Of a stretch of DNA of 56,682 nt, positions 29,047-37,484 are shown in pieces; positions within the stretch are counted from its first letter, which is position 1, and the number at the start of each line of letters is the position of its first letter. The notes beneath the pieces are model-generated. The model was not told the DNA's origin and searched no databases. It saw only the letters and a list, made by a program, of their open reading frames with translations. Where the stretch lies: assembly GCA_025463875.1 (NCBI GenBank), contig JAODBI010000049.1, positions 1 to 56,682 of the forward strand, read 5' to 3'. The DNA comes from Actinomycetes bacterium. Lineage in GTDB: Bacteria; Actinomycetota; Acidimicrobiia; IMCC26256; PALSA-610. The position numbers were made by a program, and so were the translations under genes.

Positions 29047-29211
29047 CGCGCTTCCGGCTCAGATCCGCCGCAGCCGTTCGACAACGTGCTCGGCAACGAG
29101 CGCGGAAACGAGTCCGAAAACGGGAACTGTGACGCCCGCGACCGGGATCGTGTGCAACTCAGCGGATTTGGCGTACCCTTCGCCCATTCTCAGTCCGGCG
29201 TGGGGGGAACC

Positions 29212-30096
29212 ATGCAGACGCTCGACTCCGACCAGCAACTCGAACCGACCCCGAGTATCGAGTCGGTCTCGATCGGGAAGCGCCGCCGGCCGGCTCTCGC
29301 GCTGGCATCGGGCGCGCTCGCGCTCGTCGTCGTGACGGCCGGGATCGCGTACGCGGTGGGGTCGTCGCACACCAAGACCGCGACCATCGTGCGTACGGTG
29401 CCCGGCGCGCCCACGGGCGGTTCGAACGGCACAGCTACGAAGTCGCCCGCCGCGAAGCCCGGGGTGCCGGCGTGCGTGCGAGGCGCGGCCGCCGGCTCGT
29501 GCAACATCGACGAGGCCCGGGCGGAGATCCCCGACAAGCCGCTCCCCGCCGCGACCCGTGCAGTTCTCGCGGCACAGCTCGTCGCCGCCCGCACCGCGGC
29601 GGGCAAGTATCCGACCGTCGCCGACGCGCAACGCGGGGGATTGGTCCAAGCCGGCAAGTTCTCACCGCAGACCGGGGCGCACTTCATCAAGATGGACGCA
29701 ATCGGTACTTTCGATCCCTCGGATCCGCCTTCGTACATCTACGACGGCATCAGTCCCACGTCGAAAGTCGTCGGCCTGATGTATCTGTCGCTCAGCACCG
29801 CGCCGCCCGAGGGCTTCGCCGGCCCGAACGATCACTGGCACCGTCACACGAACACGTGCGTCATCTTCGGCGGCACACAGATCAAGATCCCGTTCGCCGC
29901 CGACTCCAGCGTGACACTCGAGCAGTGCAACGCCCAACACGGCACGTTCATGCGCGAGACGGCGTGGATGGTGCACGCGTGGGTCGTGCCGGGTTGGGAG
30001 AGCCCGCGCGGCGTGTTCTCGCACGAGAACCCGAACGTGCTCTGTGCCGACGGCACCAGCAAGGCCGACTCCCTCGGCTTCTGCGCCGGTACCTGA
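29212..30096 (+). CDS. membrane-anchored exported protein of unknown function
   Basis: A 294-residue protein with a short cytosolic N-terminus, basic GKRRRPA and one membrane segment (about 27-49). A low-complexity Pro/Thr/Gly linker follows, then an outside domain of about 210 residues. That domain has aromatic and His-rich blocks (GPNDHWHRHTNTCVIFGG, MVHAWVVPGWESPRGVFSHENPNVLCAD) and four or more Cys that may form disulfides. I do not recognise the family. The start ATG follows GGGGGG at about 7 bases. It converges with the aldo/keto reductase gene; the stops are 4 bases apart. Confidence 0.75.
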   Translation: MQTLDSDQQLEPTPSIESVSIGKRRRPALALASGALALVVVTAGIAYAVGSSHTKTATIVRTVPGAPTGGSNGTATKSPAAKPGVPACVRGAAAGSCNIDEARAEIPDKPLPAATRAVLAAQLVAARTAAGKYPTVADAQRGGLVQAGKFSPQTGAHFIKMDAIGTFDPSDPPSYIYDGISPTSKVVGLMYLSLSTAPPEGFAGPNDHWHRHTNTCVIFGGTQIKIPFAADSSVTLEQCNAQHGTFMRETAWMVHAWVVPGWESPRGVFSHENPNVLCADGTSKADSLGFCAGT

Positions 30097-30100
30097 GCAG

Positions 30101-31126
30101 TCAGCGGCGGCGATTCTCCGCGAGCAGGCTCGGCGGATCCCAACCCGCGTCGCCGGGATCGAGGTCGACCCCCGGGGGCACGATCGCGTCGATCGCGTCG
30201 AGCAGCTCCGCGGGAAGGTCCACCTCGCTCGCGGCGAGCTGAGACTCGAGCTGCTCCATCGTGCGCGGTCCGATGATCGCCGCCGTCACCGCCGGATGGT
30301 CGAGGACGAACGCCAGCGCCATGTCGACGACTGTGAGGCCGAACTTCTCGGCGAGGTCGCCGAGAAGTTCGGCGGCCTCGCGTTTGGTCTGCTCGCCGGG
30401 CGACTCCGCGGCACCCCGCGCCGCCCTCAGCCGATCGCGATGTGACGGTTCCGGCGTCACGCCGGTGCGATAGCGGCCGGAAAGGAATCCACCGTTGAGT
30501 GGGCTCCACGGGATCACACCCATCCCGTACTTCTGCGCGACCGGCAGCACGTCCCGCTCGATGCCCCGGGCGAGGATCGAGTACGGCGGCTGCTCACAGA
30601 CGAACCGGCCGAGACCGCGCCGATCGGAGACCCATTGCGCCTCGACGATCTCGTGCGCCGGGAACGTCGACGAACCGAAGTAGCGGATCTTGCCCGCGCG
30701 CACGAGGTCGGTGAGCGCCGAGAGCGTCTCCTCGATGTCGCACGTCGGATCGGGTCGATGGATCTGGTAAAGGTCGATGTAGTCGGTGCCGAGCCGGCGC
30801 AGGCTGTTCTCCACTTCGGCGGTGATCCAGCGTCGCGAGTTGCCGCGCGCGTTGCGATCGGTCCCCATCTGCCCATGGGCCTTCGTGGCGAGCACCACGT
30901 CGCGGCGAACCTTGCCGTCTGCGAGTGCCTTACCGACGATCTTCTCCGACTCCCCGGCCGAGTAGACGTCGGCGGTGTCGATGAAGTTGATGCCGCCGTC
31001 GAGGGCGCGCCGGATGATGCGCACCGAGTCGTCGTGATCCGGGTTCCCCCAGACGCCGAACATCATTGCGCCGAGGCACAGCTCACTGACCTCCATGCCG
31101 GTGCGGCCGAGCGTTCGGAACTTCAT
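30101..31126 (-). CDS. aldo/keto reductase
   Basis: A 341-residue TIM-barrel oxidoreductase starting MKFRTLGRTGMEVSELCLGAMMFG. The catalytic tetrad is visible: Asp in NFIDTADVYSAGESE, the Tyr of VYSAG, Lys in VVLATKAHG and His in DLYQIHRPDP. The C-terminal half has the NADPH-binding PWSPLNGGFLSGRYR and AAIIGPRTMEQLESQL motifs. It resembles the YajO/voltage-gated channel beta-subunit-like group that reduces aldehydes and ketones. ATG 31126 is well supported. The divergent region to the helicase gene contains an 18-bp palindrome and a 32-bp direct repeat. Confidence 0.92.
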   Translation of the reverse strand: MKFRTLGRTGMEVSELCLGAMMFGVWGNPDHDDSVRIIRRALDGGINFIDTADVYSAGESEKIVGKALADGKVRRDVVLATKAHGQMGTDRNARGNSRRWITAEVENSLRRLGTDYIDLYQIHRPDPTCDIEETLSALTDLVRAGKIRYFGSSTFPAHEIVEAQWVSDRRGLGRFVCEQPPYSILARGIERDVLPVAQKYGMGVIPWSPLNGGFLSGRYRTGVTPEPSHRDRLRAARGAAESPGEQTKREAAELLGDLAEKFGLTVVDMALAFVLDHPAVTAAIIGPRTMEQLESQLAASEVDLPAELLDAIDAIVPPGVDLDPGDAGWDPPSLLAENRRR

Positions 31127-31146
31127 ACCGATCTCCTGACGAGTCG

Positions 31147-31164
31147 ACCGGGGCGCGCCCCGGT
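31147..31164. promoter_or_regulatory. perfect 18-bp palindrome upstream of the aldo/keto reductase
   Basis: ACCGGGGCGCGCCCCGGT is fully self-complementary and lies 21 bases before the aldo/keto reductase ATG. It may be an operator for a dimeric repressor; as RNA it would form a hairpin in the leader. Confidence 0.4.
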
Positions 31165-31224
31165 GTCGCAATCGTTGACACGCGTCATCATGGCGCGGGC
31201 GCCGGAGTCGGCGCCTCGACGGCC

Positions 31225-31342
31225 CGGATTGCCTCCCGTCGGCTCCGCTGCCGCTCCTCTCATTGGTCGCTCGCGCTCCGCCGACCGATCCCCTCGACCC
31301 GCGGCTGATGCGGATTGCCTCCCGTCGGCTCCGCTGCCGCTC
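31225..31342. repeat. perfect 32-bp direct repeat in the divergent promoter region
   Basis: The same 32 bases, beginning CGGATTGCCTCCCGTCGGCT, occur at 31225-31256 and 31311-31342, 86 bases apart. The second copy ends 13 bases before the helicase GTG. Identity over 32 bases suggests a recent duplication or a repeated regulatory element. Confidence 0.7.
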
Positions 31343-31355
31343 TAGGATCGAACGT

Positions 31356-33395
31356 GTGTTCGCCATCGTCGATCGACTGAACGAGGAACAACGGGCGGCA
31401 GCGACATTCGAAGGCGACCAGTTACGGATCCTCGCCGGGGCCGGTACGGGAAAGACGACGGCGCTTACCGCCCGGATCGCGTGGCTGGTCGCGAGCGGGA
31501 TGCCCGCCGAGCGCGTGATGGCGCTGAGCTTCACCCGGCGCGCGGCCCGGGAGATGATGCATCGCTGCGACACCCTCCTCGCCGACGCGCCCGTGCGGTC
31601 GGCCACGCGGCGGCGCGGCCGGATCGTCGGCGGCACGTTCCACTCCATCGCGCACCGCACCCTCCGGCGCCACGCGGTCGCGCTCGGGCTGCCCGAGGGT
31701 TTCTCGATGCTCGACGCGGGCGACGCGGCCGACGTCATCGACCTCGTGCGTGACGAGCACGGCGCAGCCGCGAACGGTCGCCGCTTCCCGAAGAAGGGGA
31801 CGCTCCTCGACGTGTACTCGCGCACGGTCAACACGCAGCGGCCGTTGTCGACCGTCATCGACGAAGTGGCGCCCTGGTGCGCCGACCAGGTCGAACCGGT
31901 GGCATCGATCTGTCGCGCGTACGTACACCGCAAACGCACGCTCGGTCTGGTCGACTTCGACGACCTACTCCTCTACTGGCGCGCGGCCGCGATGGACGAT
32001 CGGCTGGGCCCGCTGCTCGCGGCGGAGATCGATCACGTCTGCGTCGACGAATACCAGGACGTCAACGCGCTGCAGGTCGAGGTATTGCGCGCGCTGCGCC
32101 GTACCGATCCGCGATTGACCGTTGTGGGCGACGATTCGCAGGCCGTCTACGGCTTTCGCGGTGCGAGCCCCCGGCATCTGCTCGACATCGGGTCGGTCTT
32201 TCCCGAGATCAGCACGATCCTGCTCGAACGCAACTACCGGTCGGTGCAACCGGTCCTCGACGTCGCCAACGCAGTCAGCGAGGCCGCGCCCGAGGGGTTC
32301 ATGGCCCGCTTGCGCGCGGAATCACCGGGCGGCGAGCGGCCTCGGCTCGTGCGCGCCGCCGACGAGGACGCGCAGGTCGACGCCGTCTGCGAACAGATCC
32401 TGGCGCATCGCGAAGAGGGCATCGCGCTCCGCGAACAAGCGGTGCTGGTACGCGCCGCCCATCACAGCGACCTGCTCGAGCTCGAGCTCTCCCGCCGTCG
32501 TATCCCCTACGTGAAGTACGGAGGGCTGCGGTTCATCGAGGCGGCCCACGTCAAAGACCTCATCTGCCTGTTCCGCCTCGCCGACAACCCGCGCGACGAG
32601 CTCGCATGGTTTCGTCTCCTCCAGCTGCTGGAGGGCGTCGGTCCGGTGCGCGCCCGGCGTGCGATCGGCGCGCTCGGCGTGGATCAACCGGGCACCCCGG
32701 CGGAGATCCTGATGCGATGGCCGCTCGCGGTCGAGGAGCTGCCGGCGCCGTCCCGGCGAACGGCCGACGCCTTCGTCAACGCCCTTCGACCGGCCACCGG
32801 CGAGTCGGTCGGCGCGCACGGCGAGCGGCTGCGCGACGCGCTGGCACCGTTGGTTGCGACCGCCTACGACAACGCCGACGCGCGGGTCGCCGATCTGGAT
32901 GCACTCACGGCCGCCGCGCACAACGCGGCGCGTCTGTCCGACGTCGCCGCCGACCTCACGCTCGAACCGCCCAACTCGACGGGCGATCTCGCGGGGAATC
33001 CTTCGATCGACGAGGACTGGCTCGTCATCTCGACCGTGCATTCGGCGAAGGGGCTCGAGTGGGACGTCGTCCACCTGCTGAACGCGGCCGACGGCAACTT
33101 CCCCTCCGACATGGCGCTCACCTCCCGCGAAGGACTCGAGGAGGAGCGCCGGCTCTTCGATGTGGCGGTGACGCGGCCGCGGCGTCGTCTGCACGTGTAC
33201 TTCCCGCTCCGGTTCCACTACCGGCCCCGCGGCCGCGACGACGACCACACGATGAGTCAGCCGAGCCGCTTTCTCTCGGCCGACGTCACCGCGTGTTTCG
33301 ACACCGTGCGTTCGTCGCGGCACGACACCCTGGCCGGCGAGTCGATCGACGCGGGCTTTCGGGTCGCGACCGAGCTCGACGCGCTCTGGACCTGA
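31356..33395 (+). CDS. UvrD/Rep-family superfamily 1 DNA helicase
   Basis: A 679-residue ATP-dependent DNA helicase. SF1A motifs in order: RILAGAGTGKTTALTARI (Walker A, Lys33), MALSFTRRAAREM (Ia), HVCVDEYQDVNALQ (II), VVGDDSQAVYGFRGA (III), LERNYRSV (IV), VISTVHSAKGLEWDVV (V) and FDVAVTRPRRRLHVY (VI). Motif VI has Pro where VAxTRA is usual, but its Arg finger region is kept. Length and domain order fit UvrD/PcrA-like repair helicases; no RecB nuclease domain is attached. Start GTG 31356 lacks a clear ribosome site. A two-tier hairpin follows the stop. Confidence 0.92.
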   Translation: MFAIVDRLNEEQRAAATFEGDQLRILAGAGTGKTTALTARIAWLVASGMPAERVMALSFTRRAAREMMHRCDTLLADAPVRSATRRRGRIVGGTFHSIAHRTLRRHAVALGLPEGFSMLDAGDAADVIDLVRDEHGAAANGRRFPKKGTLLDVYSRTVNTQRPLSTVIDEVAPWCADQVEPVASICRAYVHRKRTLGLVDFDDLLLYWRAAAMDDRLGPLLAAEIDHVCVDEYQDVNALQVEVLRALRRTDPRLTVVGDDSQAVYGFRGASPRHLLDIGSVFPEISTILLERNYRSVQPVLDVANAVSEAAPEGFMARLRAESPGGERPRLVRAADEDAQVDAVCEQILAHREEGIALREQAVLVRAAHHSDLLELELSRRRIPYVKYGGLRFIEAAHVKDLICLFRLADNPRDELAWFRLLQLLEGVGPVRARRAIGALGVDQPGTPAEILMRWPLAVEELPAPSRRTADAFVNALRPATGESVGAHGERLRDALAPLVATAYDNADARVADLDALTAAAHNAARLSDVAADLTLEPPNSTGDLAGNPSIDEDWLVISTVHSAKGLEWDVVHLLNAADGNFPSDMALTSREGLEEERRLFDVAVTRPRRRLHVYFPLRFHYRPRGRDDDHTMSQPSRFLSADVTACFDTVRSSRHDTLAGESIDAGFRVATELDALWT

Positions 33396-33539
33396 TTCAC
33401 ATCACCAGCACATCGCCGTCGCGACGGCCGCGCCGGCGTTGCGGACCGCCGAGATGTTGCGGGACGCGTCTGCGACGACGATCGCTCCCGTAGCGCGCGG
33501 CACGCGCTCACGCAGGTCCTCAACTACAAGGGCACATGA

Positions 33540-33581
33540 GCGGACGCCCCACCCGGCGTCGTTGCCGGGCAGGGCGTCCGC
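33540..33581. terminator. two-tier terminator hairpin between convergent genes
   Basis: Outer arms GCGGACGCCC (33540-33549) and GGGCGTCCGC (33572-33581) pair perfectly and enclose an inner CCCGGC (33552-33557)/GCCGGG (33564-33569) hairpin. It lies between the helicase and the secreted-protein gene and can serve both. The preceding 33396-33539 holds only short open frames, possibly the relic of a lost gene. Confidence 0.7.
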
Positions 33582-33609
33582 GCTTCAACGTGCGACTCAG
33601 CCGCGACGG

Positions 33610-34260
33610 TCAGGGGTTGCAGGTGAAGATGCCCTCGCTGCCCGAGGTCGGGTCGAGGCAGAGCGGGCCGAGCCCGGTCCGGGCGCTGGGCCGCGTGACG
33701 AACGCGAGGGGTCCGGCGGTGTGCTCACCGTTGAAGGGCGTCATCCCGGTGAAGCCGCAGCTCTTCGCGTCGGCCGGGTTGTTGAACCAGAAGCCGAGGT
33801 GGAACGTGTTGGTGGGTGCGAGCGCGACGTCCTTGTCGAGACCGAAGATCTGATCGAGCAGGATCGTGCGGATCTTGGCGTGACCCGAACCTTTCGACCC
33901 GACGTGCAGATCCGACTGGTACCACGCCAGGCCGACGCCCGAGTTCGGGTCGGCGGCGCCGGTCGCCGTCTGCGGACTGTGCTGGATCGTGAAGAGATCG
34001 AAGTCGAGGTTCGGCTTGAAGCCCTTCAACTCGACCGTCGCTCGGTCGTTGAGATCGTCACGCTTCACCTTCACCGTGACCGTCGGCGCGGGCGAGCTCG
34101 GGTGTGGCTTCACACAGTTGAGGAACGAGGCTTGCGGGAACATCGAGAACTTCGTGTACGAGGGCTTGCCGTTGGCGGCCGCCGAGATCCCGACAGAGCT
34201 GAGTAGGGCGAGAGCAGCGACACCCGCGAACACACGGGCGCGTAGCGAAATAGCGTGCAC
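33610..34260 (-). CDS. secreted protein of unknown function
   Basis: A 216-residue protein with a clear Sec signal peptide: basic start, hydrophobic VFAGVAALALLSSVGISAAA, cleavage near ASA/AAA-NGKPS (about residue 29). The mature part is beta-rich (PTVTVKVKRDDLNDRATVELKGF, DLFTIQHSPQ, KIRTILLDQIFGL) and contains several Cys. It vaguely resembles CHRD-like or anchor-less cell-surface proteins, but I cannot name a family. GTG start at 34260. It converges with the helicase gene. Confidence 0.75.
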   Translation of the reverse strand: MHAISLRARVFAGVAALALLSSVGISAAANGKPSYTKFSMFPQASFLNCVKPHPSSPAPTVTVKVKRDDLNDRATVELKGFKPNLDFDLFTIQHSPQTATGAADPNSGVGLAWYQSDLHVGSKGSGHAKIRTILLDQIFGLDKDVALAPTNTFHLGFWFNNPADAKSCGFTGMTPFNGEHTAGPLAFVTRPSARTGLGPLCLDPTSGSEGIFTCNP

Positions 34261-34412
34261 GAGAGACTCCTTTGGCTCGGTCGACGTGTCCCGCGACGCG
34301 GGTCCGTCTTCAGTACGCCGGGAGCGGCGATCGGGTTCTCGTCGTTTCGTGTTTCGCGGTGCGCGTCTCGTGCGGGCCGTATCGATGCCTGATCGATGAT
34401 CTACTGGCGTCG

Positions 34413-34658
34413 ATGGTCGCCAGCGCCGACGAAGCCGTTCGCCACACGATCGCGTGGTTCGAGGTCAACAGCGGCTGGGCGCCGCCCGACCACGACACGC
34501 TCGTCGAATGGGTCGCCGACGGGGTGTGCCGCTGTCCCGACGACTGCATCGTCGCACCCGACGCGTGGTGCGAGCACGGCCTCGCATCCTGGTGGCTGGT
34601 GAGCCGGGCACTCGACCGGATCGACGAACACACCCGCCGTGGTCGCGAAACGGGTTAG
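34413..34658 (+). CDS. small cysteine-containing protein of unknown function
   Basis: An 81-residue protein from ATG 34413 (the open frame extends upstream to 34272). The core reads EAVRHTIAWFEVNSGWAPPD, VEWVADGVCRCPDDCIVAPDAW and CEHGLASWWLVSRALDRID. The CxCxxxC group and downstream Cys could bind metal or form disulfides. No known family is recognised. It ends 9 bases before the convergent PhyH stop. Confidence 0.6.
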   Translation: MVASADEAVRHTIAWFEVNSGWAPPDHDTLVEWVADGVCRCPDDCIVAPDAWCEHGLASWWLVSRALDRIDEHTRRGRETG

Positions 34659-34667
34659 CGCGCCGAG

Positions 34668-35540
34668 TTACCGCGGAGCACCGGGCCAGCCCTCGCGGAA
34701 GAGATCGATCGGGTCGCGCATGTCGAGCATGCCGAGATAGCCGCCGCCGCGCTCGATCGCGTCGTGCACGGCGTAGCCCAACACCTCTTGGCATTGCTGC
34801 GGCAGCCCCGCCGCAGTTTCGGGTGGTACGGCGAGATAGTTGTTCTCCTCGGTGCGCAGCCAACCGAGGGTGTACGAGAGGTGCACGCCGCGCCGCGGTT
34901 CCGATCCGGTGTGCGCGCCACCGCCGTGGAAGGTCGAACCGAGATAGATGATCGCCGAACCGGCCGGCATCACCGCCGCGACCGCTTCTTCGTCGGCCGG
35001 GTAGCGCCCGGTCTCCCAACGATGACTTCCGGGAAACACCCGCGTCGCACCGTTTTCCGCGGTGAAGTCGACGAGGGCGATGACCGATGCAACCTGCAAC
35101 TCGGGCTTCGGCTCGGGAACGAGATTCCAGACGAGCTCGTCCTGATGCCAGAACTGGCTCTCGGCGCCTGGCAGCCGTTCCAGGAGATGCGCAAGGTTGA
35201 GCTGGTAGCGCGCGCACGACGGCCCGAGGATCGCGTCGCACAGCGCCGAGAACAACGGATGGATCATGACCTCGGTGGCAAAGGTCGGCGACTTCCCGGC
35301 GAGTCCGGACACGTGCCGGGTCTGGGCATGGAAGTACTGCACACCCGGATTGAGGTGGCGCATGTCCGGGTCGGCCGCGTCGACGAAGGGCTGCACTTCC
35401 GCGTTGATCGCATCGACAACGTGGGCCGAGAGCAGATCGCGGACGATCACGGCGCCGTCCCGCATCAGCGCGTCGACGACCTCCTCGGCTGGCGCGCCGA
35501 GTTCCATCGTGTGCAGTCGGCCATCGCTCGGTCGGGACAC
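34668..35540 (-). CDS. phytanoyl-CoA dioxygenase (PhyH)-family oxygenase
   Basis: A 290-residue Fe(II)/2-oxoglutarate oxygenase. The HxD ligands are His132 and Asp134 (QFWHQDELVW). The distal ligand is His205 in GSTFHGGGAH, and Arg216/Arg217 in EPRRGVHLSY should bind 2-oxoglutarate. PhyH enzymes hydroxylate diverse small molecules (ectoine hydroxylase belongs to the same family), so osmolyte metabolism is possible but unproven. GTG start at 35540 follows GGAGGAACTC. It sits divergent from a lipoprotein-like gene. Confidence 0.87.
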   Translation of the reverse strand: MSRPSDGRLHTMELGAPAEEVVDALMRDGAVIVRDLLSAHVVDAINAEVQPFVDAADPDMRHLNPGVQYFHAQTRHVSGLAGKSPTFATEVMIHPLFSALCDAILGPSCARYQLNLAHLLERLPGAESQFWHQDELVWNLVPEPKPELQVASVIALVDFTAENGATRVFPGSHRWETGRYPADEEAVAAVMPAGSAIIYLGSTFHGGGAHTGSEPRRGVHLSYTLGWLRTEENNYLAVPPETAAGLPQQCQEVLGYAVHDAIERGGGYLGMLDMRDPIDLFREGWPGAPR

Positions 35541-35591
35541 GAGTTCCTCCTGTTCGCGCGTCGATCATCGCACGCGGGACAGACTCAGGTC

Positions 35592-36008
35592 ATGGGCATC
35601 GAAGTGATCGAAGCTGCGCGGATGGACGAATACTCCCGCGAGCGAGTCGCATCTGAACGCCCGCGGCGGATCGTCAGCGCTGTCTTTTCCGTGGCGTTGG
35701 CCTGTGCAGCCGGTTCCGCGTGCGGCAAGAGCCTGAGCGCGCAACATCCGGGCGGAGATCCGGACGGTCGGCTGCTCGCCGCGCTGAACTCGGTCGTTGT
35801 GGCGGCGCCACCCGACGCGCAGATCGTCTACGTACACAAGCGCGAATCGCACTTGGGTTCTTGTGACGGCATGGCGGGAACCTGGGGCTGGACCAACGTA
35901 GGGTTCGAAGCGGGATTCGCTTCCTCCAAGTCGAACAACAGGCCGCGCGTCGGCTGGGCATTCAAGACGTCGGCGACCCCTCCCGGCTACCCCGTACGCG
36001 GATGTTGA
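35592..36008 (+). CDS. putative exported or lipoprotein-like protein of unknown function
   Basis: A 138-residue protein, or 128 if ATG 35622 is used. After a basic segment (SERPRRIVSA) a hydrophobic stretch VFSVALACAAGSACGKS looks like a signal sequence with a possible lipobox ending at one of two Cys. The remainder (RLLAALNSVVVAAPPDAQIVYVHKRE, SCDGMAGTWGWTNVGFE) resembles small actinobacterial lipoproteins that carry a SCDG..GT.GW motif. It may be shorter than its relatives at the C-terminus. It is the last gene before the betaine operon. Confidence 0.6.
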   Translation: MGIEVIEAARMDEYSRERVASERPRRIVSAVFSVALACAAGSACGKSLSAQHPGGDPDGRLLAALNSVVVAAPPDAQIVYVHKRESHLGSCDGMAGTWGWTNVGFEAGFASSKSNNRPRVGWAFKTSATPPGYPVRGC

Positions 36009-36140
36009 TCGCACATACAGACCGTGCGCAACTGCCGCCCGCGATCTCCTTGCCACCTGGAGCCTCGAAGGTCGAACCACCCCGCATCGGGCCTTCCCGT
36101 CGTGCCTTCCCTCATCGTGGAGGCTTGCCACATCGTGGGA

Positions 36141-36146
36141 TACGCT
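36141..36146 (+). promoter_or_regulatory. possible -10 box for the betaine operon
   Basis: TACGCT in the context GGGATACGCT lies 7 bases before the GTG of the corrinoid protein. No ribosome site is visible between them, which suggests a leaderless transcript. No good -35 was found, so the call is weak. Confidence 0.3.
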
Positions 36147-36153
36147 CGCGGGC

Positions 36154-36843
36154 GTGCCGGACGAGGAAGAGATCGACCTTGCCAGCCTTCCCGACGACCA
36201 GCTCGTCGCCCAGATGCACGACGATCTCTACGACGGCCTGGCCGACGAGATCGCCGAGGGCACGAACCTGCTCCTCGGCCGCGGTTGGTCGCCGGACGAC
36301 ACGCTGAACAAGGCGCTCGTCGAGGGCATGCGCATCGTCGGCATCGACTTCCGCGACGGCATCCTGTTCGTACCCGAGGTGCTCCTGGCCGCGAACGCGA
36401 TGAAGGCCGGTATGGCGATCCTGCGCCCACTGCTCGCGGAGACGGGCGTCGAGCCGATCGGGAAGGTCGACATAGGCACCGAAAAGGGCGACATCCACGA
36501 CATCGGCAAGAACCTCGTCGCGATGATGCTCGAGGGCGCGGGGTTCGAGGTGTTCGATCTCGGGATCAACACCGATGCCGACGAATTCCTGGCTGCCCTC
36601 GACGAACACAAGCCCGACATCCTCGGCATGTCGGCCCTGCTCACGACGACGATGCCGTACATGAAGGTCGTGATCCAGACCCTCATCTCGAAAGGGATTC
36701 GGGACGACTACATCGTCCTCGTCGGCGGCGCCCCGCTCAACGAGGAATTCGGCACGGCGATCGGCGCCGACGCGTACTGCCGCGACGCGGCGGTGGCGGC
36801 CGAGACCGCGAAGGCACTCGTGCGCGCCCATCGAGCCGCGTGA
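36154..36843 (+). CDS. mttC: corrinoid (B12-binding) methyltransferase protein, MttC/MtbC type
   Basis: A 229-residue methyl-carrier protein. The N-terminal helical cap (about 10-95, PEVLLAANAMKAGMAILRPLL) leads into a Rossmann B12 domain. The cobalt ligand is His115 in GDIHDIGKNLV, with ILGMSALLTTTM and VLVGGAPLNEEF completing the base-off/His-on site. It accepts a methyl group from a quaternary amine via the MttB partner (39839) and passes it on. It is the first gene of the long operon, with RACo-type activator and MttB downstream. Start GTG 36154 appears leaderless. Confidence 0.93.
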   Translation: MPDEEEIDLASLPDDQLVAQMHDDLYDGLADEIAEGTNLLLGRGWSPDDTLNKALVEGMRIVGIDFRDGILFVPEVLLAANAMKAGMAILRPLLAETGVEPIGKVDIGTEKGDIHDIGKNLVAMMLEGAGFEVFDLGINTDADEFLAALDEHKPDILGMSALLTTTMPYMKVVIQTLISKGIRDDYIVLVGGAPLNEEFGTAIGADAYCRDAAVAAETAKALVRAHRAA

Positions 36844-36845
36844 AC

Positions 36846-37484
36846 ATGGACGCCCGGCGCGAGCGCCCGCCACTCGTCCTCGCTTGCGGTGCGCTCGCCG
36901 GCGATCTCCGCGCGGTCCTCGCGGCCGACGGTCTCGCCGCGCACATCGACGTCGAGTACCTGCCCGCCAACCTGCACAACCGCCCCGACGCGATCGCGCC
37001 CGCCCTGCGCCCGCGCCTGCAGGCCGCGGTCGACGCGGGGCGCCCGGTCTTCGTCGCGTACGCCGACTGCGGTACCGGCGGCGCGCTCGACGCGCTGCTC
37101 GCGGAGTATCCCGGCACGCACCGCCTGCCCGGCGCGCACTGTTACGAGCTCTTCGCAGGCTCGCACGCGTTCGGCGCGTTGCACGAGGAGGAGCTCGGTA
37201 CCTTCTATCTCACCGACTTCCTCGCGAAACACTTCGACGCGCTCGTGTGGAGCGGGCTCGGTCTCGACCGCCACCCCGAGCTACGCGACACGTATTTCGG
37301 CAACTACCGGCGGGTGGTCCTGCTCTCGCAGGCTCTCGATCCCGAGCTGCTCGCGCAAGGTCGCGCGGCCGCCGATCGTCTCGGGCTCGCCTTCGTCCAC
37401 CGCAGCACCGGTCGCGACGGTCTCCGCGCGCCGGTGCTCGCCTTCGCCGCCGAACCCGAAGCTCGACATGCCGCGGCGCGGTAG
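36846..37484 (+). CDS. DUF1638-family protein
   Basis: A 212-residue protein of the DUF1638 family: LVLACGALAGDLRAVL, VEYLPANLHNRPDAIAPALRP, VFVAYADCGTGGALDALLAEY, HCYELFAGSHAF, GTFYLTDFLAKHFDALVW and FGNYRRVVLLSQ. DUF1638 genes are often found beside MttB-like methyltransferases in methylotrophs and methanogens; the function is not established. Conserved Cys and His (YADCGTG, LPGAHCYELF) suggest metal or cofactor binding. ATG 36846 is used; GTG 36840, overlapping the previous stop, is equally possible. Confidence 0.85.
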   Translation: MDARRERPPLVLACGALAGDLRAVLAADGLAAHIDVEYLPANLHNRPDAIAPALRPRLQAAVDAGRPVFVAYADCGTGGALDALLAEYPGTHRLPGAHCYELFAGSHAFGALHEEELGTFYLTDFLAKHFDALVWSGLGLDRHPELRDTYFGNYRRVVLLSQALDPELLAQGRAAADRLGLAFVHRSTGRDGLRAPVLAFAAEPEARHAAAR

